Positions 10,437 to 22,403 of a stretch of DNA of 31,473 bases are shown piece by piece. The notes under the pieces were generated by a model. It saw nothing but the letters and a program-made list of their open reading frames with translations. It searched no databases and was not told the origin of the DNA. The DNA comes from Mesotaenium endlicherianum (lineage: Eukaryota > Streptophyta > Zygnematophyceae > Zygnematales > Mesotaeniaceae), in the NCBI GenBank assembly GCA_009602735.1, contig WELA01009987.1, forward strand, positions 43,590 to 75,062, read 5' to 3'. The position numbers were made by a program, and so were the translations under genes. The number at the start of each line of letters is the position of its first letter. Position 1 is the stretch's first letter.

Positions 10437-12280
10437 TAAATCATGGAGGCCAACGCCCTGAAAGGTTCCACGATCTTCAACACGCTTACCAGCCAGGTGT
10501 CACCAGCCAGGTGTCCTTCTCGAGAAGAGAAGCGCGCGGGGATGAGCAACGACAGGAGGGAGATGGAGTAACCTGATAGCAGTTCAAAGCACATGCTTTT
10601 CTCAGATGACCCCTGCCTCAGCAGATACTTGAATAAAGACAGATCCGGCTGACAGTGCACAATCCCAACCCCTCCGCCCCCCGCCCACNCACCAGCATGT
10701 CAGTGGACAAGGGGGAGGTGGCAATGACAAGGAGGGCAAGGGCCTCTCACCTGCGTGCAGGTGGAACATGGTGGAGGGAGTCAGGCTGCGGTCGAACTCG
10801 GGGAGGAGGAGGAAGCAGCCGGCTTGGCTGAGCATCAGGAGGAGCACGGTCGCGATAGTCTCCTGGTGAGCTCGTCTTGGAAGGTCTTCTCGGAGGCTTT
10901 CCTGAGGGAGGAGCGGAGCAGCATGAGCTTCAACTGTATTTCAAAGAAGCGCTTCTTCTGAGGCACCTGTGGCTCCACTTGAGGCTCCAGCGCAGGAAAA
11001 CCTGCTTGGCTGGGCTGACCGGCTCCACATATGACTCTGATACAAGGTATTGAGAAGAGGCGGAGGCAGCTAGAGCGGGACCGTTTGGACATACGTGGAA
11101 ACGACCTGGAATAGGACAAGCATGTTCGCTCTCAGCACGACTTGGGGCTCCAACACCTTAACCACTGGTGAATTTTCGTGCCCCTTCAGCGTTCGTTCTG
11201 TCTCTACTACTGCTACATCCTTGAAGCTGTGGTTTTCGTCCATAATTTTTCTTTGGCCCCTGGTTGCTGCTTTTCCAAGCTTGCTTGGTCATCTGCCAAA
11301 TTTATACAACAAAGTTGTGCGTGCAAACATACAAATTTGCGGTTTTTTATGGGACTTGACTGCAGTCGGTTCGGTTGATTCTTTCCTTGACCTTTTCCTG
11401 GTGCGCAGAATGAATGGCAAGATAGTGACACATTTTACTGGTACGCGGAACTATGGCATCTTTTCCACTGGTACGCGGAATAAGGGTATTTTTGTGGTGC
11501 ATGGTACGCGGAATTATTAATGGCAATGGCCATGGCAATGGCACTTTCACTGGTACGCGGAAAGAAAGGGAACGGCAGTATTTAGTGGTACGCGGAAGAA
11601 AGGGCAGTTTTTGGCGCATGGTATGCGGAATAATGAACGGCAAAGTCAGTTTTTGCTGGTGCGCGCAGGGGCGCGGAATAGATAGGAAGTAGGGCAGCTT
11701 TTACTGGTACGCGGAATTAATGCATGTCAAAGGCACTTTCAATTGGTATATGCGAGATCAATGCCAACGGCGACATTACTGCACGAAGAATAAGGGCACT
11801 TTTTGTTTGCATGGTACGCGCAGAATAAAGGAATGGCAAGCGCATTTTTATTGGTACGCCGAATGAATTGGATGTTAGAGAAGTTTCTACTGGTACGCGA
11901 GCTGAGAGGCAAGCTAAGGCATTTTTTACTGTACGCGGAATGAACGCATGGTGAAGGCAGTTCTAACTGGTACGCGGAACGAATGCATGTAAAGGCAATA
12001 CTTATTGGTACGCGGAATGAACGGCAACGGCAGTTTAAATGGCACGCGGGATTTTGAAGCTAGGCCCACACAAAAGCTCACGTCCTTTAGACCTGCTTCG
12101 TTCCAGTTCTTCATTCCCCAGCCACCTCTTTTTCTGCTCTAACGAGACGAGCTGTGCTTCTAAGATGTTAGCATCTTGGGGTAGGAACCCGCTTCCGTTT
12201 TTCTTAAGTGTGTATTTGGTGAGGCAGCCTTGGACTCCAAGCTTTTCTATATGGCACTCAAGAATCTTCAACTCTCCCAA
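10437..12280 (-). pseudogene. Unidentified minus-strand gene, exon-like pieces with phase breaks
   Basis: Four coding-like pieces on the minus strand, not matched to a family. (1) About 12082-12280, ending at a GTGAGC donor, with a helical Lys/Glu/Leu-rich C-terminal part. (2) 11106-11243, 46 codons from an ATG (MDENHSFKDV...) to CAG|GT. (3) 10751-10957, opening KKRFFEIQLKLML and ending at G|GTGAG; its reading frame must change at about 10862-10865, and a single missing base would reconcile DELTR with ETIATV. (4) About 10437-10648, with LSLFKYLLRQGSSEK, opening after a gtcag acceptor in a phase that does not fit piece 3. Pieces 2 and 3 join in phase 0. Hydrophobic helical character suggests an alpha-solenoid-like or otherwise helical protein, but this is a guess. 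An N at 10689 shows base quality is imperfect here, so assembly error is as likely as decay. Confidence 0.35.
11400..12051. repeat. Short-core array 1: GGTACGCGGAA about every 38 nt
   Basis: About 18 copies of a core near GGTACGCGGAA start at roughly 11400, 11440, 11470, 11503, 11552, 11587, 11620, 11658, 11706, 11745, 11780, 11813, 11853, 11892, 11929, 11969, 12007 and 12041. Spacing is mostly 33-40 nt, twice 48-49. Between cores recur TGAATGGCAA-like and GGCA-TTTTACT-like words, so the whole unit is a strongly degenerate minisatellite of about 38 nt. Core conservation exceeds that of the spacers. The period is not a multiple of three and frames are not kept, so it is not a coding repeat. 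It probably lies between pieces 1 and 2 of the unidentified minus-strand gene. Confidence 0.85.
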
Positions 12281-12323
12281 TGACTATGGTGCGATCCTAG
12301 AATGTAATTGAGTCATCTTCAAG

Positions 12324-13430
12324 GGCACGCAGAGTTGAGCATTGGGGGCAATTGGGGACACGCAAAGTTATATTTCGGGGGGCATGCGAATTCATGTCCG
12401 GGGGGGCACGCAAAAATGGTGAATCAGAGGGCATGCAAAGTCATGGATATTGAAGGCACGCAAAACCGACTTTTTCCTGGGCACGCAAAGGTACACCTCG
12501 AGGCCATGCAATATCGGCTTCTAAAGAGAATGACAAATGTTTTGGTTTCAACTTGCATGTATGCACGCATATTATGACTTTGCTATAGGTACCGTAAGTT
12601 TTGTAATAGGGGCACGCAAGATTAAATTTAAAAGGCACGCAAAATTTACTCTTATGTATCGAACGCGCAATTGGCTTATATAGGGCACGCACATTAAGTA
12701 CATTTCACAGGCATGCAAAATATTAGTTGGGCACCAAGAATGGACTTTCATAGTTTTGAAAAAAAACATCACCTAAAGACACGTGACGGAGGCAAGCAAA
12801 ATAGAGCTAAATATATATGGGGGGCACACAAGTCAAGCTAATCAATGGTGCGCATGCAAGTTAAATCCTGACGTTCTTGTCCCTTGACCATTCTAAAGGT
12901 GAGGTTTGACTTTTCTACGGACACGAAAATTGCGATGAAGCAAAATATTGCTAAAGGACGTACTTTGGGCATTGATAATCTCACAAGATTGCGATTGGAT
13001 AGAACTAAGGGCTTGTCACACTGGCCAAAGCATGCAACTTATTAAATTGAGGTGCACAGACGAGTCAAATCTTTAGGGGCACGCAAACTTTTGTTCTTTC
13101 AAACTCGTAAATACATTCTACAGCTCGGATATGCAAAGTGACGAGTTGGGGCAGTCAATTTTACGTCTCGAAGGGGCACGCGAAGTTGCATTGAAGGCAA
13201 TTTAAGGGGTACAAACAGGTACAAAGAACCTCACGCGCTAGGAACATATCTCTTCAGGAAAAGTGGCACGCAAAGTTGCCCCTATGTAGCAAGCAAAGTT
13301 ACCTCTCAGGGTACGCAAAATGCGATCGTTCAAGGGACACCAGTATTGCAACTGTTTCAAGAACACGCAATGTTACCTCTGAGGGCCACGCAAGGTGGGA
13401 CCGGTGCGATCGTTCAAGGGGCACATAAAA
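12324..13430. repeat. Short-core array 2: GGGCACGCAAAG about every 25 nt, degenerating rightward
   Basis: Copies of GGCACGCAAA or GGCATGCAAA occur with the CACGC/CATGC word at about 12326, 12359, 12383, 12407, 12432, 12457, 12482, 12505, 12564, 12613, 12636, 12686 and 12712; most steps are 23-27 nt. Sparser copies follow (12793, 12824, 12853, 13080, 13177, 13267, 13290, 13312, 13364, 13387, about 13420), again with 22-23 nt steps in the last cluster. Several copies continue as AGTTA or AGTTG. The core resembles that of array 1 with CG changed to AA. No ORF or transposon end is linked to it. Confidence 0.8.
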
Positions 13431-14645
13431 TGCAACCATTTGAATATTCGATACTTTGCTATCTTAACCATTTGCATCATTGTGTCATATTATTGCAAGT
13501 TTAATCAAAGGTAAAATATACAAGGACTTGGTCAGTAGCTTATGACCTCAGACTTGGTTTTATCCTATGTTATACTAATATAATCTGGCAATATAGTCTT
13601 CGAATTAGCGTGCTTTTACAAAAATATGCATTTCTTAAGTAGCATTTTATCTGCTATTTGTCTTATTGGTCACCTATTATGATGCTTCTTTTAAGGGCTC
13701 TTATGCTTCTAATCTAGGTCTAATGGGAGGGTGGGTGAGACTCTTGCAGCACCCTGTAGTGTTGCATTGCGATGACATGCTAGTAACTTCTACTGAGTTA
13801 GATAGGAGAGACATTTGCTAGATATGCTAAGTCTTCTTGTTGTTCTACATTTGAGAGTAAAAAATTGGAAAATTAGGGTCTTAGGGTATATACACATAAT
13901 TTGGAAGTAGCTCCAGTGTGAACATCTGCGAATTTCTGCATTTTTTAAACTTCAGATTAATTACATTATAATCGTTAGTTTAAGAGCCTACGAGAACTGT
14001 GCCTACGAAAAAAATGTTTCAAAGCATGCAAAACGCCCGTGCCGTACTTCTGAACAGCCCAGGACACTTGTCGTTGCTTCGCACGAACTTCGCATGGCAT
14101 GCGTGCTTTCCCTGCGCTGCCCTGCACAGAGTCTACTGGCATTCTTATTTACTTCAACCATCCCTCTGCATTTCCTGGCATGTCCTCTCTCAGTAAACTC
14201 CGCAGTGCATTGCAGCTTACCTTGTTTTAGGGTGTTGACAGTGCACCGGATAGCGACGGCCTTATGTGAGTCCGTCAATGAGCAGCTGCGGAGGGCGTGG
14301 GTTCCGGTTAAATGGCAGCTTGCCACTGCACTACTTCTCAACTATGCAGAAACCAGCTGCTGGTCAGCTTCTGCTTTGTGACTGAGCAACTCAGTTTGTA
14401 AAATGTGGCTTTTGGACCAAGTAATCAAATTAACATAACAATTCATGTCAAGTCATTCATGCTCCTTGGTGCCGATTATGCCTGCTCGAGTTCCTTGCTG
14501 AAGCTTCATAAATCAAAGCAGCATGTTCAAGCGAGCTCTCTCATTTCCCTTCTGCAGTACCGAATCCGTATATATGCAGGTGCTCCTTCTGCAGGGGCCT
14601 TCTTACCAGCTCTGTAGTCAGCGCGTCTGACGCCCATGAAGCTAC
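13431..14645. other. AT-rich region upstream of the transporter gene
   Basis: AT-rich non-coding sequence to about 14000, then mixed composition up to the transporter start. Open frames on both strands at about 14230-14380 look weakly coding on either strand, which argues that neither is real. It presumably includes the promoter and 5' leader of the EamA gene; no TATA box stands out. Confidence 0.4.
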
Positions 14646-16667
14646 ATGGAAGCCTCCATAGACATCCAAGAGCGACAAAATTCATCCCGGGCGTCTTCCG
14701 CTTTTGAAAGATACCATGAAACAGGAAAAGATAGACATTCTCCTTCCACTCGGGAATGGCAGCAATGGCGTTATATATGGGGAGGGTCCAAATACTCAGG
14801 CATGATGTGCATGGTGCTGTCATCGCTGGCCTACAGTTTCATGGGGTTATTTGTCAAACTACTCTCAGGTCTGCTCATGGCACATGACTTCATCTTGCCA
14901 AGAACCCCACTAGTGCTAGAGCACCTTGTGTGATTGATTGTTTCAGAGATCCGTACGTGATATGAACTGGACACGACTGCTGCGTTGGTCTTCTTGTGTT
15001 GCCAAAAAGTTCAGAGGGGGGGGATTCCTCTGGTCATAGGCATTATTGGCAAGGGAAGTTCTTTGTCTGGAGTGAAGCTTCACACTAACTGGCAGGCACC
15101 ATGCAGACTTGCAGGCCCCCTCCTTTTTGTGTGTGTGTGTCGTTACTTTGAATTTGATGTTATTCAAATCGAATAGTGACTTCTCGTGGAAGATTGGACC
15201 AATTGGGCAGTGCGAGGCATGCCAGCTCTGCAGACTGTGCTGGCCCGGTGCGTTGTCATCGCCCTCTTTGCCGGACTCCAGCTCCGGCAGATGGGGCACC
15301 CCCTCCTTGGCAGCACGAGGGTTCGACACTTGGTCGTTGCTCGCGCTCTTGTCGGTTTCATCGCGCTCTCCACCTTCTTCTACAGGTGCGTCAGCACCTA
15401 TAATGTCGTGCTTGTTCTTCTTATGTTAGGCCAAGTTTTAAAGAACTGTCAATGTTGGAATTGAACTTCACAACGTCCTGTTCATGGCCCTCCCTTTGTT
15501 GGCTTGCTTAAAGTGCGGCGAGCGTAACTGCACCTTTTGGCCCAAGAGTTCAAAATCTCCCTCTCTCCTGCTGTGCTTGACGGTTGTCCTGTCGTGGGTG
15601 GGCACGGGTGGCAGCATACAGCTGCTGCCCCTGAGGGACGCCACGGTGCTTAATTTCACAACACCTGTCTTCACGGCGCTGCTTGCCGCCGCCATCCTGG
15701 GCGAGAAGTGGGGCTCCAGCGAGATGGCAGGTGTGCGATGTTCTGACACGTGCCTTGCTGCCGTGCTGTCGTGCTGTCGTTTGCTGGGCTACGGGCTCTG
15801 TGCTCTCCTCTGCTCTTGCCTCCTTCCCTGGATGTTTCCTTATTGTGCCTTCATTGCAATGGTACAGGTTGGCAAGCCCCTCATCCTCTCTTCCCTTGAC
15901 CCATATCAAAGCGTGCATCTGGGCATCTTTTCAAAGTGTTGTATGATACGTGTCCTTGCACAAAATTCGCGCACAAATGAGTGGATATGTGATACACTTA
16001 CAAGCTATTGCAACTTGTGGTCATGCCTAGGCTTATGTATATTCCTATGAGCAATCTCACTGGTTCATATGTGCAGACATGTCTGTTTTTAGACATATCT
16101 GCAGCACACGCATGCTCGGCGAAGGTTCACTGCAACTCTCGCTTTCTTTTTCTCTATCTCAACGTGTGCTTCTCTCTATTCCTCTGTCCACCTCAACACT
16201 TTGCCGCACGCTTCAATCTCCCCCGGCCGAGCGTGGACAGGGAGCATGTGCAGCTTTGCGGGCGTGCTGCTAGTCATGCAGCCCGAATTTCTCTTTTCCG
16301 GTCAGCTTTCCCTCCTTCCCCCCACCCCCCCACCCCCCTCCCAGCTCTTACAAAAAAATAAAAAAAATACTGTCTTATGCACAAAGCTGCAAGGGCATGT
16401 AGTAGCAAAGTAACATAAGCAACCCCCTCTGAGGGCATGCATGCCTGCCCTGCCTGTACCCCAGCCCAGCACCAGGCCCTGTGCCCCCTTTCCTTCTTTA
16501 CTTGATCAACCTGAAGCATGACTCAGCCTGAGTCCTGATGCAATCCTGTTTTGTTCGAGCTGCAACGTCAAGTAGTGCATGTTTGAAAATCTGAGCCACC
16601 TTATAGGGTGGCTTACACTAACAAGATGTACACGCCCTTGCGCGCACGCACACGCACACGCACTCAT

Positions 16668-16712
<45 letters not shown>

Positions 16713-19700
16713 CATTTGTGTGTATTCGTGTGCGTCTCACGGTATCTGGTTCCGAATGGGGCTTGTGTTTCTTGTGTGCTATGTGATCTGAGCATTGGAC
16801 AAAGGTGCTGTGCCAGAGCAGGGCCGCGACACATGGCGAGCCCAGCAGCATCGCAATGAGGTTGTGGGCGTGGCCATGGCTGTGATTGGCGCGGCCACAG
16901 GCGCGCTGTCCTACATTCTCGTGCGCGCTGTCGGCAAGCAGGGAGAGCCTCCCTTGTGAGTAGTCTCCTCCTTTGGGTACTTTTGTCGAGGTGTTTTCAA
17001 ATTGCGCCGGATTTTAGAGGTGCTCTCAAGTTGCACCACAGTAGATGCAGGGTAGGGAAGGAGGCAGGGCTCGGGGGGGCCCGCCCCTTTCTCGCCTTGA
17101 AGCCCTCGAGAAAAGCAGACCAGTGTTTGCCTGTGCATTTTCCTGCTGACAGTGGTCGGATGATGTTTGCGCTGACAGCTTGCAAAAGTGCTCCCAGGGT
17201 TGTCAGATTTCATGCAGCTCGGTTGCATACGAACTTGTCAAATACTTGTTTGATCGATGATACAGCGTATGATGCATTGCAAAGGAGCACCGACGCTGAG
17301 TTGGCAAGGCCTGGGAGGCCCACCCAGCGCAGCAGCCGCTCTTGAGTTGCAAGTGTGCACGTGCGACAGCAGGAACGTTTGTTCATCTTAGAGCTCAAGC
17401 TCATGACCAGCGCTGACGCTTCACGGGGAGCGCACAAGCGCACAGTGTGAGGACCGACTCAGAGAGCGCGCCAGGCAGGAGATAATGAATGGGTGGCAGA
17501 CCCCGTGGCACGAGACCTTGACTTCCTTTCGTCCTCTTTCCCAAATGCCTTTCTCTTGTGAACGTCCGCCCCTCAATCATCACCGGTGGAGACTCAAATC
17601 CCACGCATGCGCCTGCGCATGTCGAGACGCGATACTCTTGCATTTTGATGCTGGCTTTGAAACGGAAGGGGCTCAGGGGCGACGCCAAGGCTCTCTTCCC
17701 ACAAGACTGTGTGCCATCAACCAACGGCAGGCTGACACCTGTGCCCTCTCCGTGTGGGGCATGCCACGCAGGGTTTGCGTGTTTGCGTTTGCCGCCCTCT
17801 CCGCGCCGCTTGCGGGCGTGGGCCTCCTCCTCAGCCAGGTCCGAACACCTGCCCTTGGGATGCTACGACACCTGGCAGGGAGCTCCCTGGCATGTGTCCG
17901 TCTGTTGCTGCTGTTGCATGGGCCTCCCACAAAGCTGCGTGCTCGTGTGCGCCCGTCTGTGGCGCCCGCTCTTTCTCTCAGTGATGGTTCCTCTTCTGCC
18001 CTGTGCTTCGTGATCCTGAGTGTGGCGCTGCCCCTGTCTGTCACATTTGTGACAAGTCTATGCTAGGATGTTCGTATGGCATTCAAACTGCTCGTTTGAA
18101 AGACCTCGCGCCCTTTGTGTGTGCGCGCGCACGTGTGTGTGTGTGAAAGAGTGTGTGCGAATTCTTGTTCAGCTGGTGCTGGGCCTTACAAGGCGCTGGA
18201 AATTTTTGTCGAGGATGAGCTGCTGTGCTGGAGTTGAAACTGCTCAGAGCTGGTCTGGCCGGGGGGGGAGGGTGGGGTCCCAAAGCTTCAGCCTGCCCCT
18301 TAGATTGCACACCAACAATTGCAGCAACATGTGGCCCTCTGGATTCGGGCTGCCAGTTATTCTCTCTCTTCATTCTTGTCACGCATTGGGGGATGAAGGA
18401 CAAGTCAACACCCCCCCTTTCTCCCTTTTTGAGTCCCTCATCTCGCCCTGCTGCAATGTGGGCATAAATGAGAGAAGAATTGAATCTCTGAGAAGAGGAC
18501 ATCAGAGGTAGGCCCATAGGGGGGGGGGGAGGGAGGGAAGGAGTGTGCAAGAGCGGGAGCGGGAGCGGGAGCGGGAAAATGAAGCAGTGAGACTCCATTC
18601 TGAAGAGCTGTAGCCTCCAGCACCTGACTTGGTTGCCGTTTGACACATGGCGTGGTATGGTGTGTGTGCGCAGAGCGCAAAGGTGCCGAGCGTGGGGGAG
18701 GCAGCGGGCCTCCTGGCCGTGGGCTTCTCCGCATACGCAGCGCAGGTGGGGGGGACTGGCTCCATGCTTTCCTTGATTTATCTGCGTCTTCTGCGTCTTC
18801 TGCTCGCACAGAGTTGGGAAAGTGGGTGGCGGAGGCGGAGGTGGAGGGGCGGGGTAAGTTTGGGGGGGGAGGGGTAGGGTGTTCCGCTGTTGAATTAGTG
18901 ACGCTGTAAGTGGTCTCTCTTTTCTCCCTCCCCCTCCATTCTCACTCCCACTCCCACTCCACTCCCACTCCCACCCTTCCTCTCTCCGGCCTATTATCGA
19001 GAAAGTTTTTCTTGGTGCTGTGCTGGCAGTGTATGCTTGCGTTTCTGCACATGCTGAGCACTGGACATTGTTGCTTATGGGGCTGAGCTGCAGTGCCTAG
19101 ATAGAAAGCTTGGTAGCTGCAGCACGCTGACCTGTGTTTCTGGTGTAAGGATGCAGACACATCTTGTCAGCAAGTGTGCGTGCATGTGTGTCATGCGCGT
19201 GTCACAATATTTATGTGATGGTGTACCTCCAAGTTGAGCAGGTGTGAGGGGATCATCGCAAGTTGCAGTCGTCTTGAGTACCCTGTAGCTCGCCGAATTT
19301 GTCGATTGGATTTGCTTGGGAGACATCATATGAGCAGGTTGTAGATGGATGTGAGGTCAGGATGTGAGGCAGCATAAGTAACGCCGGGAAGCGTACGACG
19401 TGGGGTGGTGGGGATGATATGGGGGAGGATGTGGCGCCAGGTGTTTCTGACGAGAGGCTTGCAGCTGGAGAAGGCGGCAAGGGCGTCGTCCGTGCAGTAC
19501 GTCAAGGTGAGAGATGCATGGCCCCACCTGTCGCGCCTGCAGACGCACGCACACACACCTACAGCACATGCACACACACATGCGAAAGCACGGACACACT
19601 TCCCTCTTCCATATCGTACTGCCCCCCCACCCCAGACCCCCTTTTAACACTTTTGCTTGCAGCTTTGTTGCTTGTCATCCTGTCCAGCCGAATTCTTCAA

Positions 19701-20151
19701 TGTCCTCTTTTGCAAGTGGAAAGGTTATGGTGCGCACCCCCTTGAAGCTTTGCAAAGCAGGCACGCTTGTGGTCTCGCAAAAGGTCTGCCTCAACAGACA
19801 GGTGCCTCCCAGATTAGTTGGGAACAGGAGCCGTTTGCTGTACAAGGAGACACGGGCATGTATGACGCATGCAGCGCCTGCATCGACGCTCGGCTCAGCT
19901 TGGGCTGCTTGCTGTTCTTTCTGAGCGTTTCTGGCCTTCGTCTTCACCTTTGACTTTGAACGCCTTCAGGTATAGCAAATGGAGACACCACTTAACCAAA
20001 TGGTCTTGTTCATATTCTTATTGCTCAGGTACTGGGGACATACACCCTGGGAGTTGTATTCCTCCACGAAGTGCCCTCGTTAGTTGGAGGACTAGGAGCC
20101 CTCTTGATAGCCGTCAGCGCTGCTTTCCTCGCTTATGGGAGTGGAGCTTGA
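14646..20151 (+). CDS. EamA/DMT-superfamily membrane transporter (nine exons)
   Basis: Exons: 14646-14868, 15211-15385, 15615-15730, 16241-16300, 16817-16955 (or from 16841), 17772-17838, 18674-18745, 19441-19506, 20029-20151; all joins keep frame and give about 346 residues, the usual DMT size. About ten membrane segments are expected, in two EamA repeats. Landmarks: first helix M-V-L-S-S-L-A-Y-S-F-M-G; exon 2 with the helix-2 Arg (V-L-A-R-C) and L-V-G-F after R-A; exon 3 LPLRDATVLNFTTPVFTALL then LGEKW, the classic end of repeat 1; exon 4 FAGVLLVMQP; exon 8 LQLEKAARASSVQYVK; exon 9 LHEVPS and the last helix. The family moves small metabolites (sugars, amino acids, purines); substrate and membrane are unknown. 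The start is the first ATG of an open exon before helix 1; an earlier exon is not excluded. Introns carry many simple repeats. The FHY1 gene is convergent downstream. Confidence 0.9.
16669..16710. repeat. (CA)21 microsatellite
   Basis: Uninterrupted CA dinucleotide run of 42 bases in intron 4 of the transporter gene, preceded by imperfect CGCACA repeats and followed by TG-rich sequence that can fold back on it. Confidence 0.95.
18551..18574. repeat. (GAGCGG)4 hexanucleotide repeat
   Basis: Four perfect copies in intron 6 of the transporter gene, just upstream of exon 7 and next to a G-run. A related CACTCC repeat lies at about 18941-18976 in intron 7. Confidence 0.85.
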
Positions 20152-20813
20152 AGATCGACGTCCATGATTAAGTACGATGCATGAATGCTGGACATTGAAA
20201 TGCACCGTCTACGGTGCTCTTAATTGCACTTCTTGAATACTAGCCGTTCCAGAAAATGAAAGCAACAATAGGCTTTATTGTGAAGGACCTATTGCAAGAG
20301 CCGACATGTGTGAAGGTCTAAAATGGGAGCTCCACGACTCTGGCACACAAAGGACCGCTCTATACCTTCAGCAAAGAGGCAAATGCTGCTCCCTTGCCAA
20401 GTTGTCATCCTGGATTGGAAATGGTGACTTCACCTACCCACTCGTCACCTGCTTGTCTCCTGGAAGAGCAAATAATCTATTCTACCTCATCTTCAATGCT
20501 TGCTATACCAGAGCCAATAGGGCCAACAGAATGCCTCTCACCTCTAGGTTGACTACAAAGGCCAGCACAAGTCACTCAGAAATGTGGGGTGCCAGAAGAC
20601 ATTGTCTCTTGTTCCATTGGGCCACCTCTTTGTGTCGCTGGTAAAAACTATCACAAGCAGGCAGTGACGCAATTTACATCATATGCACACCTTTCTGAAA
20701 GCCCTGGTCAAACTCCCACGTGGAGGGCAAGACTGCTGTGCATGTGTTATAAACGTCAACACACAGACGGCACGCCAAGAGTTTGTAGGTGTTCCATCGC
20801 CACAGGCTGTGCA
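20152..20813. other. Region between convergent transporter and FHY1 genes
   Basis: 662 bases between two stop codons facing each other, so it must contain both 3' untranslated regions. Open frames here show no domain. Nothing else was recognised. Confidence 0.5.
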
Positions 20814-22372
20814 TCAAAAGTCAACGCCGAGCCGCGTCAAGTCTGCCTCCAGCTGGCGGGCAGAAGAGAACAGAAGGGCCCCCATGCCGAGTCCCTCAGC
20901 TGACTTCACGTTGACCAACCTGAGCAGGCGCAGCAAAGAACGTACACACATTGGGCGACTAAGCGTTCCCCCACCCCATTTGGGAGGCATGTCAACGCAT
21001 GAACAGCACCAAACACCTGCCAGCTTTTTCCTCGACATGAGCATGCAGGGTAAGTGTACATGTGCTCATAGAGCTCATCACTGATCCACGTGATGTTGTG
21101 TAATGTCCCCACTTCTCTGCTGGCAGCCGCAACTTGCCACCCGGCAGCAGCTGCAGATTGCCGCTAATGGCAGCTGCTGCCACCAGCCCGACCATCTACA
21201 TGTATTCAACCCTAATCAACAACATGCCTGAACGTGACCACACATGCACACACGCGCACACGGACACATGCACTCACATACTCATACACGCACGGGGAAA
21301 GAGAGGGAGAGGGGGAGAGAGTTGTGTGCATGTGTGCACGCGAAGGTACGCCGAAAGGAACGGACAGACCCCGCCATGGAGTGAGCATCTGGCAGCGCGC
21401 CCGCAGGCAATCAGAACGATGGTCGCCCTCCTTAAGCATGGCGCCCTCAACCCTTCTGCCGCTTACTTGTCACCTACTCCCCGCCCCATGCTCAACTCCC
21501 CCCTCAGTAAAACTCTTCTCACGCTTTCAAGAAAATCCTCTCAAGCCTGGAGGCCAACGACGCAGGGAGCGAGGGCAGCATCGCGTAGACCACAGAAGGA
21601 GGGCTCCAGCTGGCAGCGCAGCTTGCCGCTACTTAGATCCAGCACGCTGAGTAAGAAAGAGAGAGGCAAAGCAGCAGCCTTTCTGGATGAGATTACTATC
21701 ATGGTCAGACAAACTTCTTCCAGTTTCAAGCAGCTCACCTCGCCCCCAAGACCGAGCTGCCCTCCCCCAAGCTACAACTGGAGACCATGCAGTTCTTTCT
21801 CCACATGGCCCTTGCCAGCTGAAGCTGCAGTTCCTTTGCCATCGGCCTGCTACAGCCCCTCTCTCAGAAGGCCTTCTCTGTGACCCCACCGGCAGCAACT
21901 AGGGACACCGGCACTACAAGCATGCGAGTTGCCTCAGGTTCGACAAAAGTCAACCCAATGAAAGTCCTGGATGCCACGCCCGGGATCGATCGGAAAACAA
22001 ATGCTCATGTGCTTGGTGCAACGAAGGGGTTTTGGAGAGGGTTGTGTACGTGTGTTTTGTGTTTTGGTGTTGGGGGGGAGGAAGCAAGAGAGAACTTGGG
22101 GTGGGGTGGGGTGGGGGGGGTGGGGCACCTGTCATCGACAAAGATGCAGTCCTGTGGGTCCACAGCCAGATGCTCCACGGCGTCGACAAATGTCTGCACG
22201 TCAGGCTTCCGCCTCCCTGTGGAACACACGCATCGGAGACCCAGAAAGCCCTCTCAGATGAAGCCCGTGCAGCCAACTGCAGACCGGGCCTCACCCTGGA
22301 GCCGCTCACTCACTACGTCTTTCTCGTCTGCTGCTACTGCTGCCTCTCCCACTGCTGCCACCAGTGCTGCCT

Positions 22373-22403
<31 letters not shown>

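Noticed and set aside
11400-13430. CRISPR array
   Set aside because: Repeats are short, degenerate and change period, spacers are themselves repeat-derived, there are no cas genes, and the genome is clearly eukaryotic.
14226-14380. Possible plus-strand exon (RIATALCESVNEQLRRAW...) or minus-strand exon ending at a GTAAGC donor
   Set aside because: Both strands look equally coding-like over the same bases, no neighbouring exon could be joined in phase, and neither matches a family I know.
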